DNA from: Flavobacterium sp.
GTDB lineage: Bacteria > Bacteroidota > Bacteroidia > Flavobacteriales > Flavobacteriaceae
Direction: 5' to 3'
NCBI RefSeq assembly: GCF_013822155.1
Contig: NZ_PNJW01000019.1
Span: forward strand, 1 to 48,042
Length of the DNA: 48,042 nucleotides
Shown: piece by piece, positions 36,185 through 43,426 of the stretch
Numbering within the stretch: position 1 is the stretch's first letter
How the letters are laid out: every line of letters starts with the position of its first letter
Position numbers and translations under genes: made by a program
The notes under the pieces: generated by a model
What the model saw: only the letters and a program-made list of their open reading frames with translations
Told to the model about the DNA's origin: nothing
The model's database searches: none

Positions 36185-36240
36185 TTTATGCACTATGCTC
36201 TAAGCCTTATGCTTATTGCCTATTGCCTAAAGCCTATAGC
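36185..36240. repeat. Degenerate 7-bp tandem array (core YTATTGC)
   Basis: Eight heptamers run head to tail, each ending in GC at exact 7-base steps (36190-36191, 36197-36198, 36204-36205, 36211-36212, 36218-36219, 36225-36226, 36232-36233, 36239-36240), with a further GC at 36183-36184. Units include TTTATGC, CTTATGC, CTATTGC and CTATAGC. The array fills almost the whole spacer between the two transketolase genes. Confidence 0.75.
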
Positions 36241-36247
36241 AATAAAA

Positions 36248-37201
36248 ATGAAAAAATATACCAATACAGGAAGTAAAGATACTCGTTCAGGATTTGGAGC
36301 AGGAATGACCGAACTCGGACAAAAAAACGAAAATGTGGTTGCCTTGTGTGCCGACTTAATTGGCTCGTTAAAATTTGATGATTTCAAAAAAAATCATCCG
36401 GAACGTTTTTTCCAAATCGGAATTGCAGAAGCCAATATGATTGGCATTGCAGCCGGATTAACCATCGGTGGTAAAATTCCATTTACAGGAACATTCGCCA
36501 ACTTTTCTACAGGAAGAGTGTACGATCAAATTCGTCAATCGGTTGCTTATTCAGACAAAAATGTAAAAATTTGTGCTTCTCATGCCGGATTAACTTTAGG
36601 AGAAGACGGAGCAACACACCAAATTTTAGAAGACATCGGTTTGATGAAAATGCTTCCCGGAATGACAGTAATTAACACTTGTGATTACAATCAAACTAAA
36701 GCTGCGACCTTGGCCATTGCCGATCACCACGGTCCGGTTTATTTACGTTTTGGTCGTCCAGTAGTGCCAAATTTCATGCCTGCTGACGAACCATTTGTAT
36801 TAGGAAAAGCAATCCTTTTGAATGAAGGAAGCGATGTGACTATTATAGCTACTGGACATTTAGTTTGGGAAGCTTTAATTGCAGCAGAAAAACTGGAAGA
36901 AAAAGGAATTTCTGCAGAAGTTATCAATATTCACACTATTAAACCATTGGACGAAGAAGCAATTTTAAAATCGATTGCTAAAACAGGTTGCGTAGTTACT
37001 GCAGAAGAGCATAATATTTTAGGAGGTTTAGGAGAAAGTGTTGCCCGAACTTTATCCTTAAACAATCCAGTTCCTCAAGAATTTGTAGCAGTAAATGACA
37101 GTTTTGGTGAAAGCGGCACTCCTGACCAATTGATGGAAAAATATGAATTAAATCACCAAGCTATTATTGCAAAGGCAGAAAAAGTAATCAAAAGAAAATA
37201 A
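36248..37201 (+). CDS. Transketolase, C-terminal subunit
   Basis: The 317-residue protein has the pyrimidine-binding domain (about 1-165, FFQIGIAEANMIGIAAGL, FTGTFANFSTGRVYDQIR) and the C-terminal regulatory domain (about 190-317). It completes the transketolase whose first half is encoded just upstream. The ATG at 36248 (MKKYTNTGSKDTRSGFG) is preferred. An in-frame ATG at 36188 would add 20 residues that come entirely from translating the heptamer array and would look falsely like a signal peptide. It is cotranscribed with the N-terminal subunit and ends at a strong bidirectional terminator. Confidence 0.94.
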   Translation: MKKYTNTGSKDTRSGFGAGMTELGQKNENVVALCADLIGSLKFDDFKKNHPERFFQIGIAEANMIGIAAGLTIGGKIPFTGTFANFSTGRVYDQIRQSVAYSDKNVKICASHAGLTLGEDGATHQILEDIGLMKMLPGMTVINTCDYNQTKAATLAIADHHGPVYLRFGRPVVPNFMPADEPFVLGKAILLNEGSDVTIIATGHLVWEALIAAEKLEEKGISAEVINIHTIKPLDEEAILKSIAKTGCVVTAEEHNILGGLGESVARTLSLNNPVPQEFVAVNDSFGESGTPDQLMEKYELNHQAIIAKAEKVIKRK

Positions 37202-37221
37202 CCATCCTTTTTACCTCAAAT

Positions 37222-37250
37222 AAAAAATCCCGATTGCTCGGGATTTTTTT
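37222..37250. terminator. Bidirectional terminator after the transketolase genes
   Basis: A 12-bp stem (37222-37233 with 37238-37249) has a 4-base loop and is flanked by A and T runs. It lies between convergent genes. Confidence 0.88.
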
Positions 37251-37253
37251 TAT

Positions 37254-38222
37254 TTATTGATGACAGCTAGGGTCAAGGTATCTTTTTAACCTAATTGGAT
37301 TGGTTGTATTTCCACTACAATCCGGAATAGTTGTAAAATCATAATATTCTTGTGGGTCAGTTCCTGAAATTTTGAATTCATTTCTGGTTAAAAAACCATC
37401 CCCATCATCATCGGTATCTAAAAAATCAGGAATCAAATCGGCGTCCGAATCTTGCATGAAGTAATCCGTTTCTGTTCCATATAATTCCATATAAGATAAA
37501 ATTCTATCCGAATCATGGTCAATTTTATCTAACGTTTTCAGGTTGATTTGAAATACAATATTGGAATATGCCGGTAAATTGGCTCCTTGTGGACTATTAT
37601 AATAAGCCAAACCTGAAGGAATAAAAACCAGACAATTTCCGGCATTAATATAATTAATTGTTCCATCTGGATTTTCAACAATACTTTCTGCCGTTTTCAT
37701 AATCGGCAAAATTTGTCTGAAACCGGATATAAAAACATTCGTGATTGGATAGGATGTCCAAACAGGAGTTGAAGTTCTGTCAAACTCAACATTATCTAAA
37801 TTCCAACCTCGATAATCTACAAATGAAGAATCAATTGTCAACGGATTTTGACCTCCACCTTCATTCAATAATACATAATACAATTTATATTCCACAGGAT
37901 CATCAATTCCACCATCAGTTCTAATTGTTAATCGAGTGTCATTTTTAACAGTAATACTATTCAAAGGATAATCTGTTTGATCCCAAATAGATACCTGACT
38001 ACCTCCTGTCGGAATTTCAGTTATTACAGCATTCAATTCACTATCTAAAGTCATGTAATTTGTTTTTAAATACTTTTCAATTGAATCGATATCTGAGGCA
38101 TATTGCTCAGTTCTGTCATTCGGAGGTGTTACAGTTGTAGCGTCATCATCATCTTTGCACGAAATGGATAAAAATGAAAACAGCACCATCAACATTGGGA
38201 CTTTTAAACTTTTTAACAACAT
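37254..38222 (-). CDS. FKBP-like lipoprotein with calcium-type repeats
   Basis: The 322-residue protein has a lipoprotein signal with the lipid-anchored cysteine in FLSISC (residue 22), followed by the acidic DDDD stretch seen on many surface lipoproteins of this phylum. The middle (about 110-235) resembles an FKBP-type peptidyl-prolyl isomerase (VFISGFRQILPIM, NCLVFIPSGLAYYN, LPAYSNIVFQINL), though with a long insertion. The end has acidic repeats like thrombospondin type 3 or EF-hand loops (HDSDRILSYMELYG, DSDADLIPDFLDTDDDGDG) that should bind calcium. It is probably an outer-membrane or periplasmic folding helper. Isomerase activity is inferred from family likeness only. Confidence 0.72.
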   Translation of the reverse strand: MLLKSLKVPMLMVLFSFLSISCKDDDDATTVTPPNDRTEQYASDIDSIEKYLKTNYMTLDSELNAVITEIPTGGSQVSIWDQTDYPLNSITVKNDTRLTIRTDGGIDDPVEYKLYYVLLNEGGGQNPLTIDSSFVDYRGWNLDNVEFDRTSTPVWTSYPITNVFISGFRQILPIMKTAESIVENPDGTINYINAGNCLVFIPSGLAYYNSPQGANLPAYSNIVFQINLKTLDKIDHDSDRILSYMELYGTETDYFMQDSDADLIPDFLDTDDDGDGFLTRNEFKISGTDPQEYYDFTTIPDCSGNTTNPIRLKRYLDPSCHQ

Positions 38223-38348
38223 ATTTATTTAATTTTTGTTCTTTTTGTTAGCTTTATTTTAGTTGAATACTTTTTCTAAAATAAGTGCTGCAAGATACAA
38301 TTTTGATTTATTTTTGTATAAAAATTAACGTAGATTTCTGAATAAAGC

Positions 38349-38729
38349 ATGAGAGTCGATAAATATTTATGGTGTGTCCGTTATTTCAAAACCAGAAACA
38401 TGGTTACTGAGCTTTGTAAAAAAAACCATGTTACGGTAAATGGTATAGTCGCGAAACCTTCTCGTGAAGTATTTCCATCCGATGCTGTGACATTTAGAAG
38501 AGACCAAATCACTTATAAAATAAGGGTATTAGCAATACCTGAAAACAGAGTTGGAGCCAAATTGGTTGACATCTATCGAAAAGACGAAACTCCGGAAGAA
38601 GCTTTTGCACATTTAGAACTACTAAAATTATCCAAGGAACATTATCGTAAAAACGGTGAAGGGAGACCAACAAAAAAAGACCGTCGGGATATAGAAAATT
38701 ATACAGAAGATACTAATGAAACTGAATAA
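38349..38729 (+). CDS. S4-domain RNA-binding protein, Hsp15/HslR-like
   Basis: The 126-residue basic protein begins MRVDKYLWCVRYFKTRNMVTELCKKNHVTVNG, the S4 RNA-binding fold (about 1-60), and ends in a charged tail (KKDRRDIENYTEDTNE). Hsp15 binds 50S subunits that carry stalled nascent chains and helps recycle them; this is the likely role. The length fits the family. Its end overlaps the next gene by 14 bases, so they are coupled. TATTTTTG at 38309-38316 is a possible -7 element. Confidence 0.85.
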   Translation: MRVDKYLWCVRYFKTRNMVTELCKKNHVTVNGIVAKPSREVFPSDAVTFRRDQITYKIRVLAIPENRVGAKLVDIYRKDETPEEAFAHLELLKLSKEHYRKNGEGRPTKKDRRDIENYTEDTNETE

Positions 38730-39297
38730 AGATTATTGGGAAAACAGGTATCATTTGAATGAGATTGGATGGGATATCGGAACAATTTCTACACCTTTAA
38801 AGGAATATATCGATCAGATTGAAAACAAAGAATTAAAAATATTAATTCCGGGAGCAGGAAATGGATATGAATTTGAATATTTATATAATGCAGGATTTCA
38901 AAATGTTTTTGTGATAGATATCGCTAAAACTCCTTTAGAAAATATTCAAACGAGAATACCTCACCTTGACAACAAACACCTCATTCATAAAGATTTTTTT
39001 GAGCTAAGTGATACTTTTGATTTAATTATTGAACAAACTTTTTTTTGTGCGATTGCACCTGATTTACGAAAAAAATATGTGTCAAAAATGGGCTCTTTAT
39101 TAAATTCAGGCAGTAAAATAGTTGGCTTACTTTTTCAATTTCCGTTAACTGAAAAAGGCCCACCTTTTGGTGGAAATAAAAATGAATATCGATCCTTATT
39201 TCAAAATCAATTCAATATAAAAATATTAGAAACTGCTCATAATTCAATAAAACCAAGAGAAAACAACGAACTCTTTTTTATCTTTGAGAAAAAATAA
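38716..39297 (+). CDS. SAM-dependent methyltransferase, TPMT family
   Basis: The 193-residue protein has the thiopurine S-methyltransferase-like pattern. It opens with YWENRYHLNEIGWDIGTIS and STPLKEYID. The SAM-binding motif I is ILIPGAGNGYEFEYL (about 42-56), followed by VFVIDIAKTPLENI and IIEQTFFCAIAPDLRKKYV. GPPFGGNKNEY near residue 149 is another family marker. Members methylate thiols, selenols or halides; the substrate is not clear. Its start overlaps the S4 gene by 14 bases and the next gene follows five bases after its stop, giving a three-gene operon. Confidence 0.85.
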   Translation: MKLNKDYWENRYHLNEIGWDIGTISTPLKEYIDQIENKELKILIPGAGNGYEFEYLYNAGFQNVFVIDIAKTPLENIQTRIPHLDNKHLIHKDFFELSDTFDLIIEQTFFCAIAPDLRKKYVSKMGSLLNSGSKIVGLLFQFPLTEKGPPFGGNKNEYRSLFQNQFNIKILETAHNSIKPRENNELFFIFEKK

Positions 39298-39302
39298 AAC
39301 TT

Positions 39303-39803
39303 ATGCCACAAAACATTATACTCACTCATCAGGAAATCGAACATAAAATCAAGCGGATAGCTTATCAAATCTATGAAACTTTTGTAGATGAAAAAGAAAT
39401 TGTAATTGCTGGCATTGCTAAAAATGGGTTTATTTTTGCTCAAAAGTTAGCTAAGGATTTAGAAAAAATAGCAGAATTCAAAGTGACATTGTGTGAAGTG
39501 CATGCAAATAAACATAATCCTTTTGAACCTATCACCACTTCCTTAGATAAAGCAGCCTATGAAAACAAAGGACTGATTTTAGTGGATGATGTTCTTAATT
39601 CCGGGACTACTTTAGTTTATGGTGTGAAACATTTTTTAGATGTTCCGTTAACAAAATTCAAAACAGCTGTTTTAGTAGATAGGAATCATAAAAAATATCC
39701 TGTAAAAGTAGATTTTAAAGGTATTTCACTATCCACTTCATTTCAGGAACATGTCCAAATTGTTTTCGAAGAAGGAAATAGTTATGCCTATTTAAGTCAG
39801 TAA
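39303..39803 (+). CDS. Phosphoribosyltransferase, PyrR/Hpt-like
   Basis: The 166-residue type I PRTase has the PRPP-binding signature GLILVDDVLNSGTTLVYGV (about 95-113) and the early loop EIVIAGIAKNGFIFAQKLAKDL (about 35-56). It resembles PyrR-like and hypoxanthine phosphoribosyltransferases used in pyrimidine or purine salvage. The base specificity cannot be settled by eye. It is the third gene of an operon with the S4 and methyltransferase genes. Its 3' end overlaps the convergent aroK gene by 12 bases. Confidence 0.85.
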   Translation: MPQNIILTHQEIEHKIKRIAYQIYETFVDEKEIVIAGIAKNGFIFAQKLAKDLEKIAEFKVTLCEVHANKHNPFEPITTSLDKAAYENKGLILVDDVLNSGTTLVYGVKHFLDVPLTKFKTAVLVDRNHKKYPVKVDFKGISLSTSFQEHVQIVFEEGNSYAYLSQ

Positions 39804-40310
39804 TTTAATAATCTCCTGAACCACTTCCTTTTCCAATTTATTATCTGTAGAAATGAAATGCTGAGCTTGGTGATAATAGTAACTTCTATCAAAAAGGTGT
39901 TTGGCTATATACTCTTTTAGTTCATCCTCATTCATTTTAGCAATCAAAGGTCTTTCTGATTTACTTTGCAATAATCTTTTGAATAGTTCCTCAACAGATG
40001 TTTTAAGATAAATTGAAATCACCTCTTTCTCTTTTAGAAATAAGTGATTATTTGCATAACAGGGAGTTCCGCCTCCAACACTCAACACAAAGTCATCTTT
40101 CGATTCCATTAAATCTTTAAAAACTTCATGTTCAATTTTTCTAAAATAAATTTCACCCTTCGTTACAAAAATTGAATTGATAGTTTTTCCTTCCTTTTTT
40201 TCTATAAGTTTATCCAAATCCAGATGTTTTTTTTTCAAAACATCAGCTACTATAGAAGCGATTGTGGTCTTACCTGACCCCATGTATCCGAGTAAAATAA
40301 TTTTTTTCAT
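39792..40310 (-). CDS. aroK: Shikimate kinase
   Basis: The 172-residue P-loop kinase has Walker A GYMGSGKTT (8-16), the shikimate-binding DLDKLIEKKEG (D32 region), FRKIEHEV with the substrate arginine, and the GGG motif SVGGGTPCY (about 95-103). It phosphorylates shikimate in the chorismate pathway toward aromatic amino acids. Length and all key residues are normal. It converges on the phosphoribosyltransferase gene, overlapping it by 12 bases, and points away from the tRNA cluster. Confidence 0.95.
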   Translation of the reverse strand: MKKIILLGYMGSGKTTIASIVADVLKKKHLDLDKLIEKKEGKTINSIFVTKGEIYFRKIEHEVFKDLMESKDDFVLSVGGGTPCYANNHLFLKEKEVISIYLKTSVEELFKRLLQSKSERPLIAKMNEDELKEYIAKHLFDRSYYYHQAQHFISTDNKLEKEVVQEIIKLLT

Positions 40311-40381
40311 TATAATAATTCCTTGTACAGTAAGGGGTTAAGAAAGAATCTGCCAAAAAGACAAATTTAAGACAAAATTGC

Positions 40382-40413
40382 TTTGAAAAATAAATAATAA
40401 GGACGTATATTTG
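40382..40413 (+). promoter_or_regulatory. Promoter of the tRNA cluster
   Basis: TTTG (40382-40385) is followed after 20 bases by TATATTTG (40406-40413), a full consensus match, 25 bases before the first tRNA. Confidence 0.75.
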
Positions 40414-40438
40414 CACCCGCATTCAAGAAATTGCATTT

Positions 40439-40511
40439 GACTCGATAGCTCAGTTGGTAGAGCACATCACTTTTAATGATGGGGTCCTGGGTTCGAGCCC
40501 CAGTCGGGTCA
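40439..40511 (+). tRNA. tRNA-Lys (anticodon TTT), first copy
   Basis: A 73-base cloverleaf. The acceptor stem GACTCGA pairs with TCGGGTC, the anticodon arm is CATCA, CTTTTAA, TGATG with anticodon TTT, and the T arm is GGGGTTCGAGCCCC-like with TTCGA. CCA is not encoded. An identical copy follows 29 bases downstream. Confidence 0.95.
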
Positions 40512-40540
40512 CAATTTTTTTGAAATTTTTTGATGCTAAT

Positions 40541-40613
40541 GACTCGATAGCTCAGTTGGTAGAGCACATCACTTTTAATGATGGGGTCCTGGGTTCGAGC
40601 CCCAGTCGGGTCA
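40541..40613 (+). tRNA. tRNA-Lys (anticodon TTT), second copy
   Basis: This 73-base gene is identical in sequence to the first tRNA-Lys copy, including the discriminator base and the lack of encoded CCA. The spacer between them is not duplicated. A strong terminator follows at once. Confidence 0.95.
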
Positions 40614-40615
40614 CA

Positions 40616-40649
40616 AGTAAAGACGTTGCGTGCAACGTCTTTACTTTTT
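40616..40649 (+). terminator. Terminator after the tRNA-Lys genes
   Basis: A perfect 14-bp stem (40616-40629 with 40632-40645) has a 2-base loop and is followed by a long T run. It separates the tRNA-Lys pair from tRNA-Leu, which may depend on partial read-through. Confidence 0.85.
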
Positions 40650-40658
40650 TTTATATCA

Positions 40659-40740
40659 GGCCACGTGGAGAAATTGGTAGACTCGCCATCTTGAGGGGGT
40701 GGTGCTGCAAGGCGTATGGGTTCGAATCCCATCGTGGTCA
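40659..40740 (+). tRNA. tRNA-Leu (anticodon GAG)
   Basis: An 82-base class II tRNA. The acceptor GGCCACG pairs with CGTGGTC (one G-T), the anticodon arm is CCATC, TTGAGGG, GGTGG with anticodon GAG, and there is a variable arm and a T arm with TTCGA. CCA is not encoded. Its last 16 bases occur again at 40836-40851. Confidence 0.93.
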
Positions 40741-40798
40741 CGGATGAATACTTCAAATGAAAAGACGCCAAGTTTACTTGTGCGTTTTTTTGTTTTAA
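40725..40798 (+). repeat. Direct repeat, copy 1: tRNA-Leu 3' end plus terminator
   Basis: This 74-base segment holds the tRNA-Leu 3' end and a downstream hairpin (about 40765-40784) with a T tract. It is repeated 111 bases downstream with about three differences. Confidence 0.85.
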
Positions 40799-40835
40799 GA
40801 ATTCTCAAAGCGGAGCTTTAGGGAGAGACGAAGTC

Positions 40836-40910
40836 AATCCCATCGTGGTCACGGATGAATACTTTAAATGAAAAGACGCCAAGTTTTCTTGTGCGTTTTT
40901 TTTGTTTTAA
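40836..40910 (+). repeat. Direct repeat, copy 2: duplicated tRNA-Leu 3' end plus terminator
   Basis: This 75-base near-copy of 40725-40798 lies without the rest of the tRNA. A 37-base unrelated segment (40799-40835) separates the copies. It may be a replication-slippage duplication or the scar of an element that once integrated at the tRNA 3' end. Confidence 0.85.
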
Positions 40911-40942
40911 AATACCATTTCCAAAAAAAATATTTAAAAACC

Positions 40943-40981
40943 TTTAAAGTTTGTTTTATTTGTTTACTTTTGTTTAACAAA
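40943..40981 (+). promoter_or_regulatory. Promoter and probable operator of the CarH-like gene
   Basis: A -7 box TACTTTTG (40965-40972) is preceded at 18 bases by TTTA (40943-40946). Three direct repeats of the form TTTGTTT[TA] begin at 40950, 40959 and 40969, about one helical turn apart, and the last forms an odd-centred palindrome (40969-40981). Repeats phased in this way suit a CarH-type MerR regulator acting on its own promoter. Confidence 0.6.
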
Positions 40982-40993
40982 CAATACGAAACA

Positions 40994-41890
40994 ATGAACA
41001 ATGTAAAAAATGTTTTTAGCATCAAAGATTTAGAAAACCTTTCCGGCATCAAAGCACACACTATTAGAATCTGGGAAAAAAGGTATAATGTATTAGAACC
41101 GATGCGTACAGAAACTAACATTCGTTATTATGATTTAGTTGCCCTTCAAAAGCTATTAAACATTACCCTATTACATAATCACGGTTATAAAATTTCCAAA
41201 ATTTCAAAACTCTCTCCTGATAAAATTAACGTAATGGTAAGAGAAATTGTGAATGAAAAGAGCGTTAAACATCATGCTATTAACGCCTTTAAAATGGCAA
41301 TGATGAATTTTGACCAAGTGTTATTTTTCAATACCTATTCAAATTTACTTTCAGAAAAATCGTTTCGTGAAGTCTTTTATGAAGTTTTCATACCACTCAT
41401 GAATGAAATTGGATTGTTGTGGCAAGCAGAAACAATCACTCCTGCTCATGAACATTTTATAAGTTACCTCATCAAACAAAAGCTATTAGTTAATACCGAA
41501 AAAATACAGCTGTTAGAACCTACTCGAACTGATAAAGTTTTTGTGCTCTTTTTACCGGCAAACGAAATTCACGAATTAGGGTTAATGTATCTCAATTATG
41601 AAGTTATATTAAATGGCTACAAAACAATATATTTAGGAGAAAGTGTTCCCATTGATAGTTTAAAAGATATAAAACGCTATTTTGACAACGTAGTCTACAT
41701 TTCTTACATGACAGTTGAACCTACGAAAGACAATATATCAGATTATATGAAAGAAATTCATAAAGAGATTCTTGAAGGAGAAAATGCTGAATTATGGGCA
41801 ATTGGTCGCATGACAGAATACATTAAACCAAATCAAAATTCTAAAATTAAAACTTTCAATTCAATACTAGAATTATCCAAAGAATTATAA
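40994..41890 (+). CDS. CarH/LitR-like MerR regulator with B12-binding domain
   Basis: The 298-residue protein has a MerR helix-turn-helix (about 7-75, FSIKDLENLSGIKAHTIRIWEKRY), a helical B12-capping domain (about 85-175) and a Rossmann-like cobalamin domain (about 182-290). Two signatures of B12 photoreceptors are present: Wx9EH (W143, E153, H154), which packs against adenosylcobalamin, and ExHxxG (EIHELG, 191-196) with the cobalt-ligand H193. The later SxL and GG motifs are weakened (SYM, IGR). CarH represses carotenoid genes in the dark and releases DNA in light. It stands directly upstream of crtI on the same strand, which supports that role. The start at 40994 is preferred, since a 40868 start would run through the tRNA-derived repeat. 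Confidence 0.85.
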   Translation: MNNVKNVFSIKDLENLSGIKAHTIRIWEKRYNVLEPMRTETNIRYYDLVALQKLLNITLLHNHGYKISKISKLSPDKINVMVREIVNEKSVKHHAINAFKMAMMNFDQVLFFNTYSNLLSEKSFREVFYEVFIPLMNEIGLLWQAETITPAHEHFISYLIKQKLLVNTEKIQLLEPTRTDKVFVLFLPANEIHELGLMYLNYEVILNGYKTIYLGESVPIDSLKDIKRYFDNVVYISYMTVEPTKDNISDYMKEIHKEILEGENAELWAIGRMTEYIKPNQNSKIKTFNSILELSKEL

Positions 41891-41904
41891 TTTTTTCACA
41901 ATTT

Positions 41905-41939
41905 TTTGTTTTGTTTAGCTTTTTCACTATTTTTGTTAA
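41905..41939 (+). promoter_or_regulatory. Promoter and probable operator of crtI-crtB-crtZ
   Basis: TTTG (41905-41908) is followed after 19 bases by TATTTTTG (41928-41935). TTTGTT-type repeats recur at 41905, 41910 and 41932. The last reads TTTGTTAAAC, the reverse-complement form of the element in the regulator's promoter. The start codon at 41945 is only ten bases past the -7 box, so the transcript may be almost leaderless. Confidence 0.6.
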
Positions 41940-41944
41940 ACATT

Positions 41945-43405
41945 ATGAAAAAAGATATACACATTATTGGTTCCGGATTTTCTGCATTAGCAGCAGCTTG
42001 CTATTTAGCGAAAGCAGGGCATGACGTAACGGTTTTTGAAAAAAATTCAACAATTGGCGGCCGTGCTAGACAACTAAAAAAAGAGGGGTTCACCTTTGAT
42101 ATTGGCCCAACTTGGTATTGGATGCCTGATGTTTTTGAACGTTTTTTTGCTGATTTTGGCAAAAAACCTTCTGATTATTACGAATTAATAAAACTCTCTC
42201 CCGCTTATCAAGTTTATTTTGGGATTCGTGATTTTGTTACAATTGCTGATAATTTACCTGAAATAATCAACACCTTTGAGTCGATTGAAAAAGGAAGTGG
42301 TAAAACACTTGAAAAATTTATGGCAGAAGCCAGGAACAATTATGATATCGCCATTAAAGATTTAGTTTATAATCCTGGTGTTTCTCCGCTAGAGTTAATT
42401 ACATTAGAAACTGCAAAAAAAGTTGGTCAATTTTTTTCTACTATCAGTAAAGAAGTTCGAAAACGTTTCAAAAATGATAAACTCATTCAAATCTTAGAAT
42501 TTCCTGTTTTATTTTTGGGAGCAAAACCAAGTAATACTCCTGCTTTTTATAGTTTTATGAATTTTGCAGATTTTGGTTTAGGAACATGGCATCCAAAAAA
42601 TGGAATGTATAGTGTTGTACTTGCAATGGAAACTTTGGCAAAAGAACTTGGTGTAGTGGTTCAAACAAATGCATCAGTTGATAAAATCATTGTTGAAAAT
42701 AAAGCAGCCATTGGCATACAAGTGAATGGTAAAAAACATTTTTGTGACATTGTTTTAAGCGGTGCTGATTATCATCACACAGAAACATTATTGGACAAAA
42801 AAGATAGAGTTTATTCAGAATCATTTTGGGAAAACAAAACATTCGCTCCCTCTTCGCTTCTATTTTACATTGGATTTGACAAAAAAATTGAAAATGTAGA
42901 ACACCATACATTATTTTTTGATGTCTCGTTTGAAAAACATGCAGAAGCTATTTATGACAATCCAAAATGGCCGGAAGAACCCTTGTTTTACGCCAGTTTT
43001 CCATCAAAAACAGATTCTTCTGTAGCACCAGCAGGGAAAGAAGCTGGTATATTTTTAATACCATTAGCACCCGGAATTGAAGACACTGAAGCAATCAGAC
43101 AAAAATATTTTGAAAAAATAATTACCCGTTTTGAAAAATTAACACACCAAAATATAAAAAATAATATTATTTTTAAAGAATCATTTTGTGTAAACGATTT
43201 CATAAAAGATTATAATTCCTACAAAGGAAATGCATATGGAATGGCGAATACACTTATGCAAACAGCTTTTTTGAGACCAAAATTAAAGAGTAAAAAAGTG
43301 CAACATCTCTATTTTACCGGACAATTAACAGTACCCGGACCTGGTGTTCCTCCCTCTCTAATTTCGGGGAAATTAGTTTCAGAATTAATTGAAAAGTATT
43401 CATAA
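41945..43405 (+). CDS. crtI: Phytoene desaturase CrtI
   Basis: The 486-residue flavoprotein opens with the FAD-binding Rossmann motif HIIGSGFSALAAACYLAKAGHDVTVFEKN and then GGRARQLKKEGFTFDIGPTWYWMPDVFE, typical of CrtI. The C-terminal part has the carotenoid dehydrogenase signature YFTGQLTVPGPGVPPSLISGKLV. It converts phytoene to lycopene, or to a related desaturated product, at the membrane. The ATG at 41945 (MKKDIHIIG) is the natural start. Upstream in-frame codons belong to the promoter. crtB follows after 21 bases. No lycopene cyclase or geranylgeranyl diphosphate synthase is in the window. Confidence 0.96.
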   Translation: MKKDIHIIGSGFSALAAACYLAKAGHDVTVFEKNSTIGGRARQLKKEGFTFDIGPTWYWMPDVFERFFADFGKKPSDYYELIKLSPAYQVYFGIRDFVTIADNLPEIINTFESIEKGSGKTLEKFMAEARNNYDIAIKDLVYNPGVSPLELITLETAKKVGQFFSTISKEVRKRFKNDKLIQILEFPVLFLGAKPSNTPAFYSFMNFADFGLGTWHPKNGMYSVVLAMETLAKELGVVVQTNASVDKIIVENKAAIGIQVNGKKHFCDIVLSGADYHHTETLLDKKDRVYSESFWENKTFAPSSLLFYIGFDKKIENVEHHTLFFDVSFEKHAEAIYDNPKWPEEPLFYASFPSKTDSSVAPAGKEAGIFLIPLAPGIEDTEAIRQKYFEKIITRFEKLTHQNIKNNIIFKESFCVNDFIKDYNSYKGNAYGMANTLMQTAFLRPKLKSKKVQHLYFTGQLTVPGPGVPPSLISGKLVSELIEKYS

Positions 43406-43426
43406 ATCAAGTTATAAATTACCGCT

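Noticed and set aside
36188..36247. Apparent signal peptide on the C-terminal transketolase subunit
   Set aside because: The residues come entirely from the heptamer array, and transketolase is cytoplasmic.
35334..37201. Transketolase gene broken by a stop or frameshift
   Set aside because: Both halves have proper starts and domain ends, and split transketolases are normal in this phylum.
40439..40613. CRISPR-like repeat from the two identical 73-base units
   Set aside because: Both units fold as complete tRNA-Lys cloverleaves and there are only two.
40454..40747. Open reading frames on both strands across the tRNA cluster
   Set aside because: Each overlaps two tRNA-Lys genes and tRNA-Leu, and their repeated peptide follows from the duplicated tRNA sequence.
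40868..40993. 42-residue N-terminal extension of the CarH-like regulator
   Set aside because: It would be translated from the tRNA-derived repeat and the promoter, and the MerR domain begins normally at the ATG at 40994.
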